DNA from: Coptis chinensis | Lineage: Eukaryota; Streptophyta; Magnoliopsida; Ranunculales; Ranunculaceae | Length of the DNA: 64,000 bases | Reading direction: 5' to 3' | Assembly (NCBI GenBank): GCA_015680905.1 | Contig: CM027378.1 | Location: 72,135,501-72,199,500 of the forward strand | Part shown: in pieces, positions 1 through 11,974 of the stretch | Layout: every line of letters starts with the position of its first letter | How positions within the stretch are numbered: position 1 is the first letter of the stretch | The notes under the pieces: model-generated | The model's database searches: none | What the model was told of the DNA's origin: nothing | What the model saw: only the letters and a program-made list of their open reading frames with translations | Translations under genes and position numbers: made by a program

Positions 1-1200
1 AATGTTGATGTCCATTAAGAACATAGTATGCACAATTATACCGTTTTGGTAACTGCCAAAGTGGCCTAAAACCTTAAGAAATTGTGAATACCATATTATG
101 GATGATGACAAACTTAAAATTTGTTTTAGATATTTTAAGCTATTTGAAAGGTTGATGAATATATCTATATCATCTAAAAGGCCGGTTTGTTAGTTTTTGG
201 TTTATTGATTTAATGAGCTTGCATTCATTATTACTCGTTCTTTATGTTCAATAGCCTGCATTATGATAGTATGAATATTTCCATTATGTTACCACTAATG
301 ATGTCAATTAATTTCCACTTTAATGATGATGACAATTGCATAGTGAACTTGCTTTTAATTCGTGCATTATGATAGTATACATTTCTTTATTCCGCTGAAT
401 GTTTTATTTCACAATAATTATGATTTTTTCGATCAATGTCATTCAATGATTGATACTCACAAATTGAATTTGGAGCTGCCAAAGTGGCCCAATATTATGA
501 TATTGTAAATACCTCATTGTATTATTGCTATTGGCATTGTATTACAACTATTCACAATAACGAATAATGGTCCATTAGGATCATAATGGTTATTATAGTC
601 ATTTCACAAGTTGATCGATAGTTGTGAAACTTACTTGTCATTCGGTAGTTGTCAAAGTGACCCAAATAGCAAGAAGTTGTAAGTATCATTCGTATTATCG
701 TTAATGATATTATTATTGCAATTTTCTAATCATAAGAACTATATTGGGCCAAAGGTTGATAATCATTTCATTGGTTAGGAAGTTGATATAGGGTAATCCG
801 TTCGTATTCTTAATTGGAAAGAAACTGGATAGCCAAAGGTAACAGGCTCATCCAATTTTGATATACAACATTATTTAGCCCTATTACAATGATTTTAGTA
901 TATGAGTGAACACTTTGTATGTTGCATCATTCACCCAAAGGCAATGTTGTAATGATACTACTTTGTTCATCATTGAATTTTTATGATTTACGTGTTGTAT
1001 ATCAAAGCATTAATGTAGTGAACATTATTTTCTGAGTCTCTATTCATATTACATAAAGTTTGTAAAATCTAAAAAGGTTTAAGAGTTTCTGATATGATAG
1101 ATTTATGAAACTTTTATGACTTAGCTGAGAATGTGTATAATGGGTTAAATCAAAATTTAGTTGTGAAGTGATGAGTCTTTACATATATTTTGAATTTCTT
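1..1200 (+). repeat. Leader/gag-side remnant of a Ty1/copia element, with three short repeats
   Basis: No open frame is visible. A 14-base motif (CTGCCAAAGTGGCC) occurs at 53-66 and 476-489, with a diverged copy at 649-662. Each copy is followed by a similar TTGTRAATACC-like stretch. The stretch lies directly upstream of recognisable copia gag/integrase fossils on the same strand, so I read it as the untranslated leader or start of gag of that element. The left LTR must lie before the window. What the three repeats do is unknown. Confidence 0.4.
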
Positions 1201-1265
1201 GCCTTCTTAGGTTAGACTATTCCAAAATTTGTCTTAGTATGATGAAGATTAATTAATGGAATGAT

Positions 1266-2600
1266 ATGTCATCAGGTTGACCAAATAGGTCATTTAAGAG
1301 GCAAGGCTTAATTAATATGTAAGGATAATTCACCTTATGCCAGCCTTAAGGACTAGGACATCAGGAGAAAAAGATTTTCCAAGCTAAAAAAGACCTACTT
1401 GCATTATATAAGTTTTTTTTTTTTTTTTTTTAGAAGAATAAGACATGAAGTGCTTCTTCATGAAGAGTTTGAAGTATCTTCTGAAAGATTGTCATAACAT
1501 AGTGGTATGATTTGAAAGAGAAAGAAAGCATTTCACTTTTGTTTTTTTCTAATCAAGCCATTTTGAGATTTTTTTCTAATACTTGGAGTATCTGCTTAAG
1601 TGCTACTGTACATGTTCATATTATGATGCTAATGGATAATCATTTTGATATGGTAATGAAATATATAAGTCTATTCACCTTATTCATTATTGAATCTTAT
1701 GCACGTGATGACTTATACTAGTGAAAATTTCATAACCATTTGAATGAAATCTCAATGATCATGCATCTTAAAGTTGGAACTAAATGTCGCTAAGTAAGTG
1801 ATGTGTCTTCTTTATTGTGGCACAAAGGACTTGGAATTATCTCCAAGATAACTATTGGTAGATTAGTATAGTACGTACATAATTCTTTTGAATCTAAGTT
1901 CACTAATCATTTAAGTGAATGTGTATGAATTGTATTAGTGAAAATGATTCAAACACATCTCTATGAAGCCACAAAATATATCGACATTTGTATCCATTTT
2001 ACCACTTCATATCTCGTGATGAGATATATCTTAACACTATTATAGATGACAATTCACGTTATGATTGTGTCGATTTATTGCATAACGAATCTCTTTTATG
2101 TACATTAAGAAGGCCTACATTTTTAAGTTTGAGAAGCAACTAGCTAGATATAAAGTGGAGATCATCATAGCTAATTAAAGTGGTGAATATGAATATTACT
2201 AAAGCTTTAACTCCATGTCCTGGCGTATTTGTAAAGTTTCTAGAAAAGCGTAAAGTTGTAATTAATACATAATCACGAAAGGTGCGACTGTACTTTATGA
2301 ACATAGTTATGAGAATGTTAAATACATCATTTATACCCGAATCGTTGTGGATTAAAGCTCCAAAAGCCGCTATGTATGTACAAAGTTTCTACTGAGGTAG
2401 TTCCAAAGAACTTCATTTGAGGAAACCTAGTTTAAGCACCTGCAAGTTTGAGGATGCTTAGCGGAGCTAGAGTTTTATAATTCATATGAAAGAAAACCAG
2501 TTTTAATCAAGTTATTGGTTGCTTAATAAATTACTTTAGAAAATCCAAAATGTACTTACTTTTCTAACTATAGTACAAGAATAGTTGAAACCAATTAGTA
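1266..2600 (+). pseudogene. Ty1/copia gag end and integrase, decayed
   Basis: Translation in shifting frames gives copia signatures. At 1267-1308 a peptide CHQVDQIGHLRGKA keeps the spacing of a CCHC zinc knuckle, but the second and last Cys are lost. Near 1806 LLWHKGLGIISK matches the GAG-pre-integrase motif (LWHKRLGHIS). At 2030-2100 a peptide like IDDNSRY marks the first integrase Asp region. At 2110-2190 KAYIFKFEKQL...SGEYEYY matches the second Asp segment (normally RSDRGGEY), with the Asp codon gone. At 2340-2390 LPESLWIKA matches the LPxxLWGEA motif. Stops and frameshifts are frequent, so it cannot be functional. Confidence 0.75.
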
Positions 2601-4105
2601 ATGTTAGGTTCTCTAAGATTGGTGAAATTAGTGGGAGTGACATACCACACAATATGTCTATTAAAGACATTATGATGCGATCAAGAAATGTGGTAAATGT
2701 AGAAGCTTGGGTGCTTGTTCATATATCTTTAACTTCTAAGAAAGTTGTTGTTCCTCATGTTGTCGCTTAGTTTGACAATAATGACAACAATTATACGATC
2801 ACGTACACACTTCGTAATGAAATTTCACCAATGAACTTATAGTAGAATAACCACAAGGAATAGCATTAAGCAATCTCAAATAGAAAAGAGATTTGTAATT
2901 CCGGTGAAGTTTGTGGTATATCTACAAGAATATTCTAAATAAAGGGACAATGAAGACTTGGTTCTATTTAACCGGCCATAGTATGTATTGATTCTACTAA
3001 ATGAGTTAATACTATAAAGTAAATTTGAAATCGATCGAACAGAATGATGTCTAGTCTTATCAAATTGCCTAAATGATACAAGAAAGTTAGCTATAAATGA
3101 GTTTTTAAGACTAAACTCGATAATAAGGGCAAATTGAAAGGCATAAAGATGAACTTGTTCTAAAGATTTCACATAAACGGAAAGTGTTGACTATGATGTG
3201 AGTCACTATTTGTATCCTAAAAGGACTCCTACTATATAGAATCATCATGGCTAGGTGGCTCATTTTAAGTCAGAGTTACACCGAATCTATGTAAAACCGT
3301 TTTTCTTAAGGAAATTTTATGTAAATGTTTCAAACATAAAAGTCATAGCATGGACTTAAACAAACTTCCGACAATGATAACTTAAGTTTAACGATATCAT
3401 TATTTCCTTCGGTAACATGGAAAACATTGTTAAGTGGTGTATGCACTTGAAGGTCCATGAGAGTTAGTTTATAATTTCAATCTTGTGTATGATATGGCTA
3501 TGACTTTTACGCTAAGTGATTTTAGTTTATTGCACAAAGTTAAGAATTTCTCTCTAAGAACTCGGAATTGAAAGATATGGAATAATAGGCAAATTATGAA
3601 GTTGTCTTTGAAAGCATATCCTAGTAAAGTTATTGAGAAATTATATACTTTAATTTGTTCAGCTAATAACATACTTTAAATGAATATATATTTGACTATA
3701 TTGCTTACATTTATGACGATTGATCACATAATTGTGATTGAATGTTCAAACTCAGATCAAGCATATTATCTTGCTACTTTTACTACTAAAGCTGAGTTTG
3801 TGGTTTGCTTTGAGGCCACAAATAATGACTTATAGTGTGCAAATTTATCTTAGAGCTTGGATTAGTTGTTAACATTATTGCCAAGTTGCTAAGAACTTAT
3901 GTTGCACCTGATCTTCTCCAAGAATGATAGCTAGTATTCAGGTGAAAGACTGGAATTGGAGAAAACTTATAGATTGCAGAAACATTAAGTGCAGTGTCTA
4001 TTGATGATATTAATTAGCACCAACTTATGATGATTGATCCATTAACCATTGGGTTTCTATCAAACACAATTATAAAACATTGACAATATGAGTATTTGAT
4101 ATAAT
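2601..4105 (+). pseudogene. Ty1/copia reverse transcriptase / RNase H, decayed
   Basis: This continues the integrase fossil in the same orientation. Around 3060-3150 a frame resembles the WDLVELP...KWIFKTKxDxxGNIERxKA start of copia RT. At 3775-3830 LATFTTKAEFVVCFEAT matches the RNase H motif STxEAEFVAxxEA. At 4020-4100 HQLMMIDPLTIGFLSN matches the C-terminal TxxMxADPLTKGLPP motif that ends copia pol. Every block contains stops or indels. This fixes element orientation (plus) and the end of pol near 4105. I cannot place it in a copia lineage with confidence. Confidence 0.75.
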
Positions 4106-4583
4106 AACCTATGACGTTGTGATGATTAGCTGGATTGGATTGATGTTTTCTATTTATTTCATCAGACACCTACAGAGCTCAATTATCATGTTTCTGTAAT
4201 TTCTATTTCATTAGTGGGAGTACGTACTTATTATGAATGAAACAAAATATTACTGTACTGTTGGACACTAATAGGCAATGAAATATTTGCCTTACTTCTA
4301 ACTTATGGATAATATTAAGCAATTTACTACTGATGTGGTACACGGAAGGGAGGTGCCGCACAAGTGCATAATTGACCTCATACCACCATGACTCCCATTA
4401 GTAAATTGTTTGATAATGATATTATGATGGCCAAATTAATGATAATAGCTGGTTGGATGCAATTTCAAAAATTTGCGATCGCATGTCTCTTTTATGTTAA
4501 GCCTAAGAAGAGTCGTTTTCAAAGAATATTATGTATTGATTAAATAATTTTCAGAAACCTATCATGTGGGACAAGTTGGAGAA

Positions 4584-4997
4584 TGTAAGAATTTTATGTC
4601 CCACATTATGACATGTGACATGTGCCAAGTAATTAATAATACTTGGGGTTTACGTTTTACTAAAACATGAGCTTATTAATGTATATCCGATACCTTCTTT
4701 AATATATTGGCGATTAGAAGTGTTCTTATTTTCTAACATAAGTCTTATAGGGAATTACATTCATTGTTGAAATAGGAAATTGTCCTCTCTCTCTTCTTTA
4801 CTTTATTAACACACTGCTCCATAGGTGTGTATTATGTCAATGAGATTTACAACACATTAAGAACATAGATAAAGGTTTAGAGAGAGAAACATGTTTTCTC
4901 CATTGATGAGCATAAAACTATTGATCAAGGTACGTATTTTAATTGCTATTCCGTTATGAAAATACTTGTGATTCTAGATCCTAAATAATAACTTAAA
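4584..4997 (+). repeat. Ty1/copia LTR (414 bp)
   Basis: It begins TGTAAG right after a purine-rich tract (about 4573-4583) that looks like a polypurine tract, and ends CTTAAA, one base off the inverse of the start (CTTACA). It is followed at once by a primer-binding site. Having pol and a polypurine tract upstream and a primer site downstream, it looks like a single LTR shared by two element bodies. Boundaries are inferred, since no second copy lies in the window. Confidence 0.6.
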
Positions 4998-4999
4998 TG

Positions 5000-5012
5000 T
5001 GGTATCAGAGCC
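5000..5012 (+). other. Primer-binding site (initiator tRNA-Met type)
   Basis: TGGTATCAGAGCC at 5000-5012 is the standard plant copia primer site complementary to the 3' end of initiator tRNA-Met. It lies 2 bases after the LTR end. No gag frame follows; the internal region is lost within about 130 bp. Confidence 0.8.
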
Positions 5013-5299
5013 AGGTTTTGATCCTAAGACTGGTGGGTTATGGGAAAAATATGACTACCTATGGATACATTATTACTCCACATGAGATTTTATGACTCCA
5101 ACATAATAAGGTTGTACCTAGGAGGTGGAATTCTAGCTAATCGAGTTGAGCTTTACTAAGCTTGGCTTGGCTCATTTATTTAAGAAATCATATCCCCTCA
5201 AAATTAGCCTGCCTCCAAAATTTCCATAGGGTGTGAAAAAAGGATAATGCAAACAAATCACTTCCTACGAAACAATGGTGCTCCTCTAACTATTTTTTT
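5013..5299. other. Unassigned sequence after the copia primer site
   Basis: The first 100 or so bases look like copia leader. After about 5130 I see no motif, open frame or repeat that I can name. Confidence 0.4.
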
Positions 5300-5390
5300 T
5301 CCAAAACGTTTATAAATATTTAGTACCATAAACTTTTTTTTCCCCTAAATGGTACCCAAACTTTTTTTCTCGCATATTAGCTAGCACTGC
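5300..5390. mobile_element. Left arm (outer part) of a long-TIR MITE split by Athila
   Basis: This stretch (including TTTAGTACC, then T-rich, then CTAAATGGTACC) is the approximate reverse complement of 21750-21840. Joined to 21464-21574 it forms a left arm of about 200 bp, matched by a right arm at 21629-21840 with a loop of about 54 bp. The Athila element is inserted inside this arm. The outer end is approximate. The superfamily is not assigned. Confidence 0.65.
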
Positions 5391-6344
5391 TGATAATTGG
5401 TAATTTCAGGTTTTGTCATTTAAGTCCAAAGTCCAAAGTCCATAAACATCTGATTAGTCAAGTTATCTTACTCACGTGGGTTGGTAGGATAGGTTGACTA
5501 AGAGATCGTCCATACCTTAGGGCTCGGCAAAGTTCACAACTGGATTTACAACTTTTAGTGAGTAGGATTTTAGGTTATTTCTTTGGTTTAAGTAAATTAA
5601 CGGTAATGCAAGTAACATAAACTAACAACGATTGATTTCAACGTAAAATAAACAGGGATAGAGATACAAGAAAAAGGGTTAACCGTACTCATGCAAGAAT
5701 CAATTTCAACAGTTAGAGTACCATATCACTACAGCTCTAATCTGTCTCGAGTTCATAGACAAACTCGGGACGACGTCGAGTATCGATCCCTAGTGAGATG
5801 CACGCATCTCTGAGCTCATCTCACTAGCATAAGGAGTTGAACTAATATTCCATCTCTGGAATATCATTTCAGCTCCTAGTTCGATTCTACATCAGTTGGA
5901 CAAACTAGAGAGCTAACGACAACCATAGGGTCTCGCGCGAGACTTTTTAAGTCTCTCGCGAGACTGTTCTGGAGTATCATCACTCCAAACTTGGACAATC
6001 TTAATCATTTTGGGACTGGATGCATAATCTACACCTAATTCCTAAGTAGTGATTCTGGAACATTAAAGTGTCAATCTTGGTCCTCACATAAGCATCATTA
6101 ACCCCCTTAGGAGGATTTTAGCTCATGGTCATTGGATGATTAATTGATTTTGTTGTATACAATAAATAAGTAAATGAAGAACAAGAATTTAACTTGAAAA
6201 GAAATGAATTTTATTAAAGTAAAAAACTTACAGTACTTGATGCTGGAATGAAAAGTTACTGGAAGGAGAATGAAAAGCTACAGAAGGAAACTACTGCAAG
6301 AATGTAAAGCTAAAACTAAAATCTAAAAACTAACTCCCATATCC

Positions 6345-6388
<44 letters not shown>

Positions 6389-7065
6389 CCCCTTCACGTG
6401 TAGCCTCCCCCCCCCCCCCCTCCCCCCACCCTTATAATTCATTTTGTCTTTTCTTACCTTGTTTCATTTTTTCGTCCTTTTCTTGTCTAATAAACCAAAC
6501 TTTGTTTTTAACAAAGTTTGTCCTTTCTCTGCTTGCAATATCAAATCATGCATTTAAGGTTTTGTTTCATTTCTCTTGCAAGGTGTGCCCCTCACTAGCC
6601 ACCTGTCTCTGGTGACTCATCATTTCTTGTAGGCCCGCAAAGTGGGTCCACGTGCTGTGTCTAGTGACGGCTCGGATTTTAGTATTTTTACAACTTTATG
6701 TCTTTGCATAAAGCTCGTCGCTCTGGTTGCTCTGGCAGTTCAATTGTCGAAATCAGTGTCTACGTTTGAAAGATGTGAGTTTCGGAAGTTTGCTGCTTCT
6801 TTACACGTGGACCTGTTCTGCACTGGTTTTGTGCATTTGGAATCATCAGCTCTAGTCAGGCTTTGTTGGGCTTCACTGGGGCTGAGTGGGAAAACTTCAA
6901 GTATGCACAATATTCTCGTACTTTGATGCATGTTTTATCATCATATTCACGTTAACTGCGAAAACCTGTAAAAGTACGAAAATATAATTATTTCATGATT
7001 ATTAAACACATAATTAACCAAAATGCTATGTCTCTCGGGGTTAGTATTACAGTTTTGGGTGCTTA
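5391..7065 (-). repeat. Athila LTR, 3' LTR of the minus-strand element
   Basis: It starts TGATAATTGG and aligns along its length with 19786-21463. The inner end reads GGGTGCTTA where the other copy has GGGTACTTATCA, so the terminal TCA is missing. It holds a (TA)n run at about 6349-6387, absent at that length from the other LTR, and a poly-C tract near 6408-6430. Short ORFs in this LTR are not genes. Confidence 0.9.
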
Positions 7066-8780
7066 CTTTGCTTGTCTTCAAGCAAAGAAAAGACATTAAA
7101 ATGATAAGTGGCAAAAAATGTGTTGTCCTAAACTAAGTCTCATTTCGCAGAGTGCAGTTGCATTGACCGTATACAACAAGGCCTTGAATCACTAGGAATT
7201 CCCTAGTGGACGAGTTATAGCCTCGTGAGAGTTTTTCAGAGAAGATACTCACAAACTTCATTTATACTACAGCGACTCAGTAACAAAGGATTGTTCCCTT
7301 AATTAATCTCAGATATCTATACATCTCACTAGCGGAGGAAACAAGGATTAATTCTTTTGAAATTCAAGTTAATATACATACAATAATCAAAACATCTACA
7401 TATGAACATACATGCAGTGATCTTTACAATGAAATGTACGAGCAGGGCTATTTCTAGATCCTTTGGATAGCGTCCTTATGTAGGTTCTCATAGGTATGTG
7501 TCGAAACACAATTTCTCTCTTATTTTTCCACTCAAGTTTTGCTAACTCCAGTGTGCAGTGGGCACACGTTTCCTCACATACTCAATGACAGTCAGAGGAG
7601 CCGAGGTCGAGAATTCATATCTACTACTTATTATCACACCACTCTACTCCTAATTGAGCTAGAAGTCTTTATTAGGTGTTATGGGGCTTAGGTGGTAGTG
7701 TAGAAGAAAATGGAATGGAAAATTAAAAAATGATAAGTATGAGAGAATAAGGTCTTCGAGATATTTATACTAGATAAATCCTTATTTTCTTTCCTGCTTC
7801 TAACATGAGTTTCCATACTTGGCTTTTTTAAGCTTTTGTATTCCCTTTTGATTTGATTTTGGGGGAAATTCTAACTTTGAATTTTCTTTTGAATTTTTTG
7901 GAAACATATTTCTATTTTTCTTTTTCTTTTCTTCTGAAGCAGGTAACTGCTTTTGATTTGTGACAAGTTTTTCTCTTTATTTTTCCACACTTCATCCTAT
8001 TTCTCATACTCATCATCTAAGCGGGCTTATTTATTTGTGGTTAATAGATAAGTAATGAATTTTTAGTGAAATAGAAAGGGTTAATAAAAGGTTCAGTGGA
8101 GGGGCTAGCGGTAATTTTTTTTACAGGTATGATTTTTTGGCTATATCGATCCAAAGAAGGCCTAAATTCTCACCTAGGATTTGGGTAGTGATCAAGTAAG
8201 TAGATGCGTGAACTTCTCTATTCGGAAAAACTACTCCTTTGTGTCATTACTCATATATCACACATTTTGAAGCTCTTTGGTTAGATTCTCACAAGATATA
8301 GAAATTAAGTTATCTAACTGTGGGTCCCAGAAACTTACTACTATGTACATTTAATGATAGCCAATGCATGAAAGCTCATGAAAAGATATAAAAACTATTG
8401 AATATGTATTAACTTAATTTTCTAAGAACAAATCCTAATTCTGATGCTAGGGTGAGATTTTTAAATATTTTTCATCGCAAAAAAGGAAACGAGACTTTGT
8501 CACTAAATACACTTATTTAGACAGAAAATAAAATTATATACAACCTATAAATGCTTAATTTTTGCGAAAGGTTCTAACTACCCCCAAATAGACGGACGCT
8601 GTGTCCTCAAAGTGTCAAAAGTAAGAAAGAATATACCTGAGAGGCTTGAGCAAAAATAAAGCTGATATCTTCAACAGAAAATTATGTTAACACCACATAT
8701 AGTATACAACACAAAAGTGAAAGCACACTGTTAGGTTTTTTTTTTTTTCACATCAAAACGTAAATCAACAAATATGTACA
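7066..8780. other. Athila 3' untranslated region, no gene
   Basis: At 7066-7087 lies a palindrome, CTTTGCTT-GTCTTC-AAGCAAAG, directly against the LTR. From memory, Athila/Tat elements carry a similar GACAAGCAAAG block just before the polypurine tract. No convincing polypurine tract remains between it and the LTR. The rest is AT-rich and shows no ORF of note. Confidence 0.5.
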
Positions 8781-9312
8781 TCAACTCACACTGCCCCAAT
8801 TACGAATTGGGGGTATGTCCATTCTAGCTTCATCTTTATCAAAATGCCATTCCTTTGCGTCACACCAGTTTATCATGGTTTGCCAGACTTCGCTCCACTT
8901 TCTCTTTCTAGAAGTGTCCAAATGAGATATCATGTCTTTGTCATTAGGGAAGCAACGAACGTTCCTCAGGTACCTTGGAAAGCGCCGACGCCAGACCTGA
9001 AATATCAAAGAATGAATTATCATGTCCATCGGACATATAGAATATACTCGTACCCAGTCATGAAAAGTGGCCGCAAACTGTGGGAAGAATGTCCTCATTA
9101 TCCGGCATGTGGTAACTGCCAAAGTGATATAGTGTTGTCGAAAAAAGACGAGCCTTTTTTAGGTTCTCAATTACTAGGTTCATGATGTCGAAGGCGGTGT
9201 GTTGCTGGGCCAGAGCATGGAAAGTCTTGCAAGTTGCTTCGGAGGTAGTGGAAAAATGCCAATCCCCCATAATGTTCAGAAGGATAAACAACATGGCAGT
9301 CCCGACATTCAT
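8781..9312 (-). pseudogene. Athila env-position ORF, C-terminal remnant
   Basis: Two overlapping minus-strand frames (9312-9058 and 9122-8781) read as one decayed protein. The first includes a hydrophobic AMLFILLNIMGDWHFSTT start. The second runs through FFPQFAATFHDWVRVYSICP and a tryptophan-rich segment (KWSEVWQTMINWCD). They follow the domain at 9324-9749 in the same direction and probably form its C-terminal part. I do not recognise a function. No signal peptide or envelope fusion motif is visible. Confidence 0.4.
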
Positions 9313-9323
9313 GGTTATACTGG

Positions 9324-9749
9324 CTAGTGGGATTGTGTTGTCTGGCCATCGGCCCCATGTTCTTCACGTTCAACGACTTGGGCGAGGCCATCGCCATAGA
9401 GGCCGGCGAAATCTTCCCAAGAATAGTCATTAAAGGTGTTTTGTATGATGTATTGAATGAGGGTGTTTGGCTGAATATATGGAAGGTCCAAAGCCATAAC
9501 AACTGCTTGCTCGTAAAAGAGATGTATACGGATTGCAAATCTGTTCAAAACGAAACCACGTGCAGCAGGTGTATCCTCCATATGATCATAAAAATAAGTT
9601 GCCAAACTTGGAGAGTATGTCTGCTCAGGGTGCAGAATGAAGGAGGTCCAACCAACTTGGGTGATGAAGTCTCTGAAAAGATGTCCATATGCAGGAGAAT
9701 TCAGCAAAGCATGGAAAGATTGTTCAGGAATAATCTTTGGAGATGCCAT
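9324..9749 (-). pseudogene. Athila env-position ORF, domain copy B
   Basis: The likely start is the Met at 9749 (MASPKIIPEQ); a longer frame to 9902 only adds hydrophobic upstream sequence. Motifs TQVGWTSFILHPEQTYSP, LATYFYDHMED and FAIRIHLFYEQAVVMALDLP line up with RQGWFPLLHHKEAIYS, LILLFYKHGYF and ELTLEIISEVLQIP at 10607-11093. It is therefore a second copy of the same domain. The family resembles the uncharacterised 'putative plant transposon protein' domain found in plant gypsy elements. Its role is unknown. Confidence 0.5.
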
Positions 9750-9902
9750 TGTAGAAGACGTGTGATGAAAGATACCACCTGTAGACAGAGATAAACCAAA
9801 AATTAGAATACGATGGGAATGACTAAGTAAAAACAAATGACATTTATTACCATAGAAAAATTGCACTATATTAAAAACTAAAAAGAAAATGACAAAGAAC
9901 AT

Positions 9903-10111
9903 AAATTTGCAAAATCTAATTTATGTCATGGGCCCAAGTAATGGCGAGGATCCTTAGGTGAGAGAAATCCATTTATAAGATTCTTGATGTAGTCAATCCG
10001 TGCAACAGCCCGTTACAACAGGGCGCTTTGTGTTTGGTAAATCTCAGCTTGGTTCTCCATTATGAGAGTGTGACTTGCCAAGAACTGGTTGTAGCTGTGC
10101 AAGAATTGTGC
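9903..10111. other. Spacer between the env-position domains
   Basis: Short AT-rich minus-strand spacer without a sustained frame. It may hold an intron or decayed coding sequence. Confidence 0.35.
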
Positions 10112-10426
10112 TTATTCCTCGTCTTGTATTGTCCGCAAGTCGTGAAATTCAAAGAGACTAGTGATGATGATGTTCTGACATGTGTATAATGTCATTAGTC
10201 TTTGGTTAATCAGACTTAGGCCTTCCATAGGATTAAGTACGTTATGTATTGCATTTTCAGTGAAGATGTTGACAGCGGAATAAGCTTCGCCGGTTTCTGC
10301 ACCGGCTTGGTTCTTTGCAACGTCGGGAGTCCAAAAACCGTTCATGCAGACAGAGTGAATGGTGAGAATATTAGCTGTTCTGAGGTACGTAGTACGAGAA
10401 GTAATAGGAAAACCCCAACGCACCAA
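10112..10426 (-). pseudogene. Athila env-position ORF, middle remnant
   Basis: A 104-codon minus-strand frame containing WGFPITSRTTYLRT and NIIITSLFEFHDLRTIQDEE. It follows domain copy A in the same direction and probably forms its C-terminal half. No catalytic motif is seen and the function is unknown. Confidence 0.4.
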
Positions 10427-10606
10427 TGATAAGTGTCACAATGGTTGGCAAAGGAGCTGACTTTTTCCTGGCACGTGCGATTGCGTTCCAGAGAAATTGA
10501 ATTATGCAAAAATCATTTCATTTAACTACAGTACCTAGAGTAGATGGAGGAGGGGTTTTGTTATTTCAAAAGTCTTAGATGCACTGATCACATTATGAGC
10601 TAGCCA

Positions 10607-11093
10607 TTAGATCACAGATAATTGGTTTCTTTGCAAGGATCGCTGATAAACAATGCGGTTTTTCCGGTTGTATTTGCCATAAAGGATAGTTGCAAACATT
10701 AGATGCCTTATATTGTTGAATGGCGAATCCTGAAAGTGTACCCCCGAGTTCGTTATGGGAATTTGAAGGACCTCAGAGATAATTTCTAGAGTCAATTCGC
10801 GCTCGCATCCGTTTGCACGGACAAAGAATTGCCCGTTTTGGAAATAACCGTGTTTATAGAATAGCAAGATCAATTCTCTAGAATAAATTGCCTCCTTATG
10901 ATGTAATAAAGGGAACCATCCTTGACGTAAAATTTCAGTATCAAAATATGGGTGAAATAGACCGCCTGGAAATTTTCCATAAAATTTTGCTCGAGCACGA
11001 AAATTTGAGTGAGGGTCATTAAAGATGGAGGAATGGAGTGGTGAAGATAATTTAGTGGAAAAGGGAAGATTGGATTTTAGATGTGTCTAGCCT
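10607..11093 (-). pseudogene. Athila env-position ORF, domain copy A
   Basis: Reading minus from a stop near 11094 to 10607 gives about 160 open codons, twice the length seen when counting only from the internal Met. Motifs include IFNDPHSNFRARAKFYGKFP, FHPYFDTEILRQGWFPLLHH, LILLFYKHGYFQNGQFFVRA and ELTLEIISEVLQIP. The pattern (FY..., then FVR-G, then LT-E-ISEVL-IP) is that of the uncharacterised plant transposon protein domain common in gypsy elements between integrase and the 3' LTR. The missing start and lack of a signal peptide argue against an envelope. Confidence 0.6.
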
Positions 11094-11094
11094 A

Positions 11095-11916
11095 GCTATA
11101 AATAGGCACCAATCCGAAGATGCAGAAAATATGGATCGAGGTGTCACAGGGTAGTTAGACCACGTGTATTTTCTAAAACAAGGCACAAAAGTGGTGTAGT
11201 GTGGATGGGAAAAAATAGGGTATGTGACTATAAAGAGTGGTGCACTCTTCCTATTTATTTTTTTATTTTTTTATTTTTTTAGTGTAAGTAGAAGGACAAG
11301 AAATACGTAAATATAATCTCACAATAAGTTGTAACAACATACAGGGATGTGAAAATACACCATAATGACAACGGGAAAACAAAATACAAATCTATATATT
11401 AGATAGGACTATATGCCACATTAACAACATTACGATAATAAAACTAACGAGCATGAAGATTTGAGTAGCATATTCAATTTGTTGCTGCTCGAACTTTTCT
11501 AGCGCATCTATAAAGCTTGAAATTTGGTAAGAACTTAAAAACAACGTAATTAGAATTAAAGAAAAAATGTAGAGGGAAGAAGATGAAAGGAGTGAATGTG
11601 AAGGATGTGGTGAACTTTCTATTTATAGAAAGGAAATGGAGCCGTTTTCTGGCCGTTTTGGTGACTTTTTTTTTAATACCGTTTTCTGCCCGTTTTGGTG
11701 ACGCGTGGGAGAGGTGTCTCGGTTTATACATGGGCCTAGAATCATGAGATTTGGTCGGGCCCAAAATTTTTCCTAAGCCCAAATTAAGCCTACAAAAATG
11801 TAAACGCGCACACGACTTGTTCGAACTCCGAATTGGATAAATGAGCTACCATGAAGCATTCTCAAAGGCCACAAGAATTTTTGAAAAAAAGGAGGGATGT
11901 TTTATTTATGAACAAT

Positions 11917-11974
<58 letters not shown>

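Noticed and set aside
6642..6931. ORFs of 94 and 63 codons in the Athila LTR
   Set aside because: They lie wholly within the LTR, recur in shifted form in the other LTR (20901-21320), and overlap on both strands.
8781..11093. Athila env-position ORFs considered as a retroviral envelope
   Set aside because: No signal peptide, cleavage site or transmembrane pattern seen; the domain resembles an uncharacterised plant transposon protein instead.
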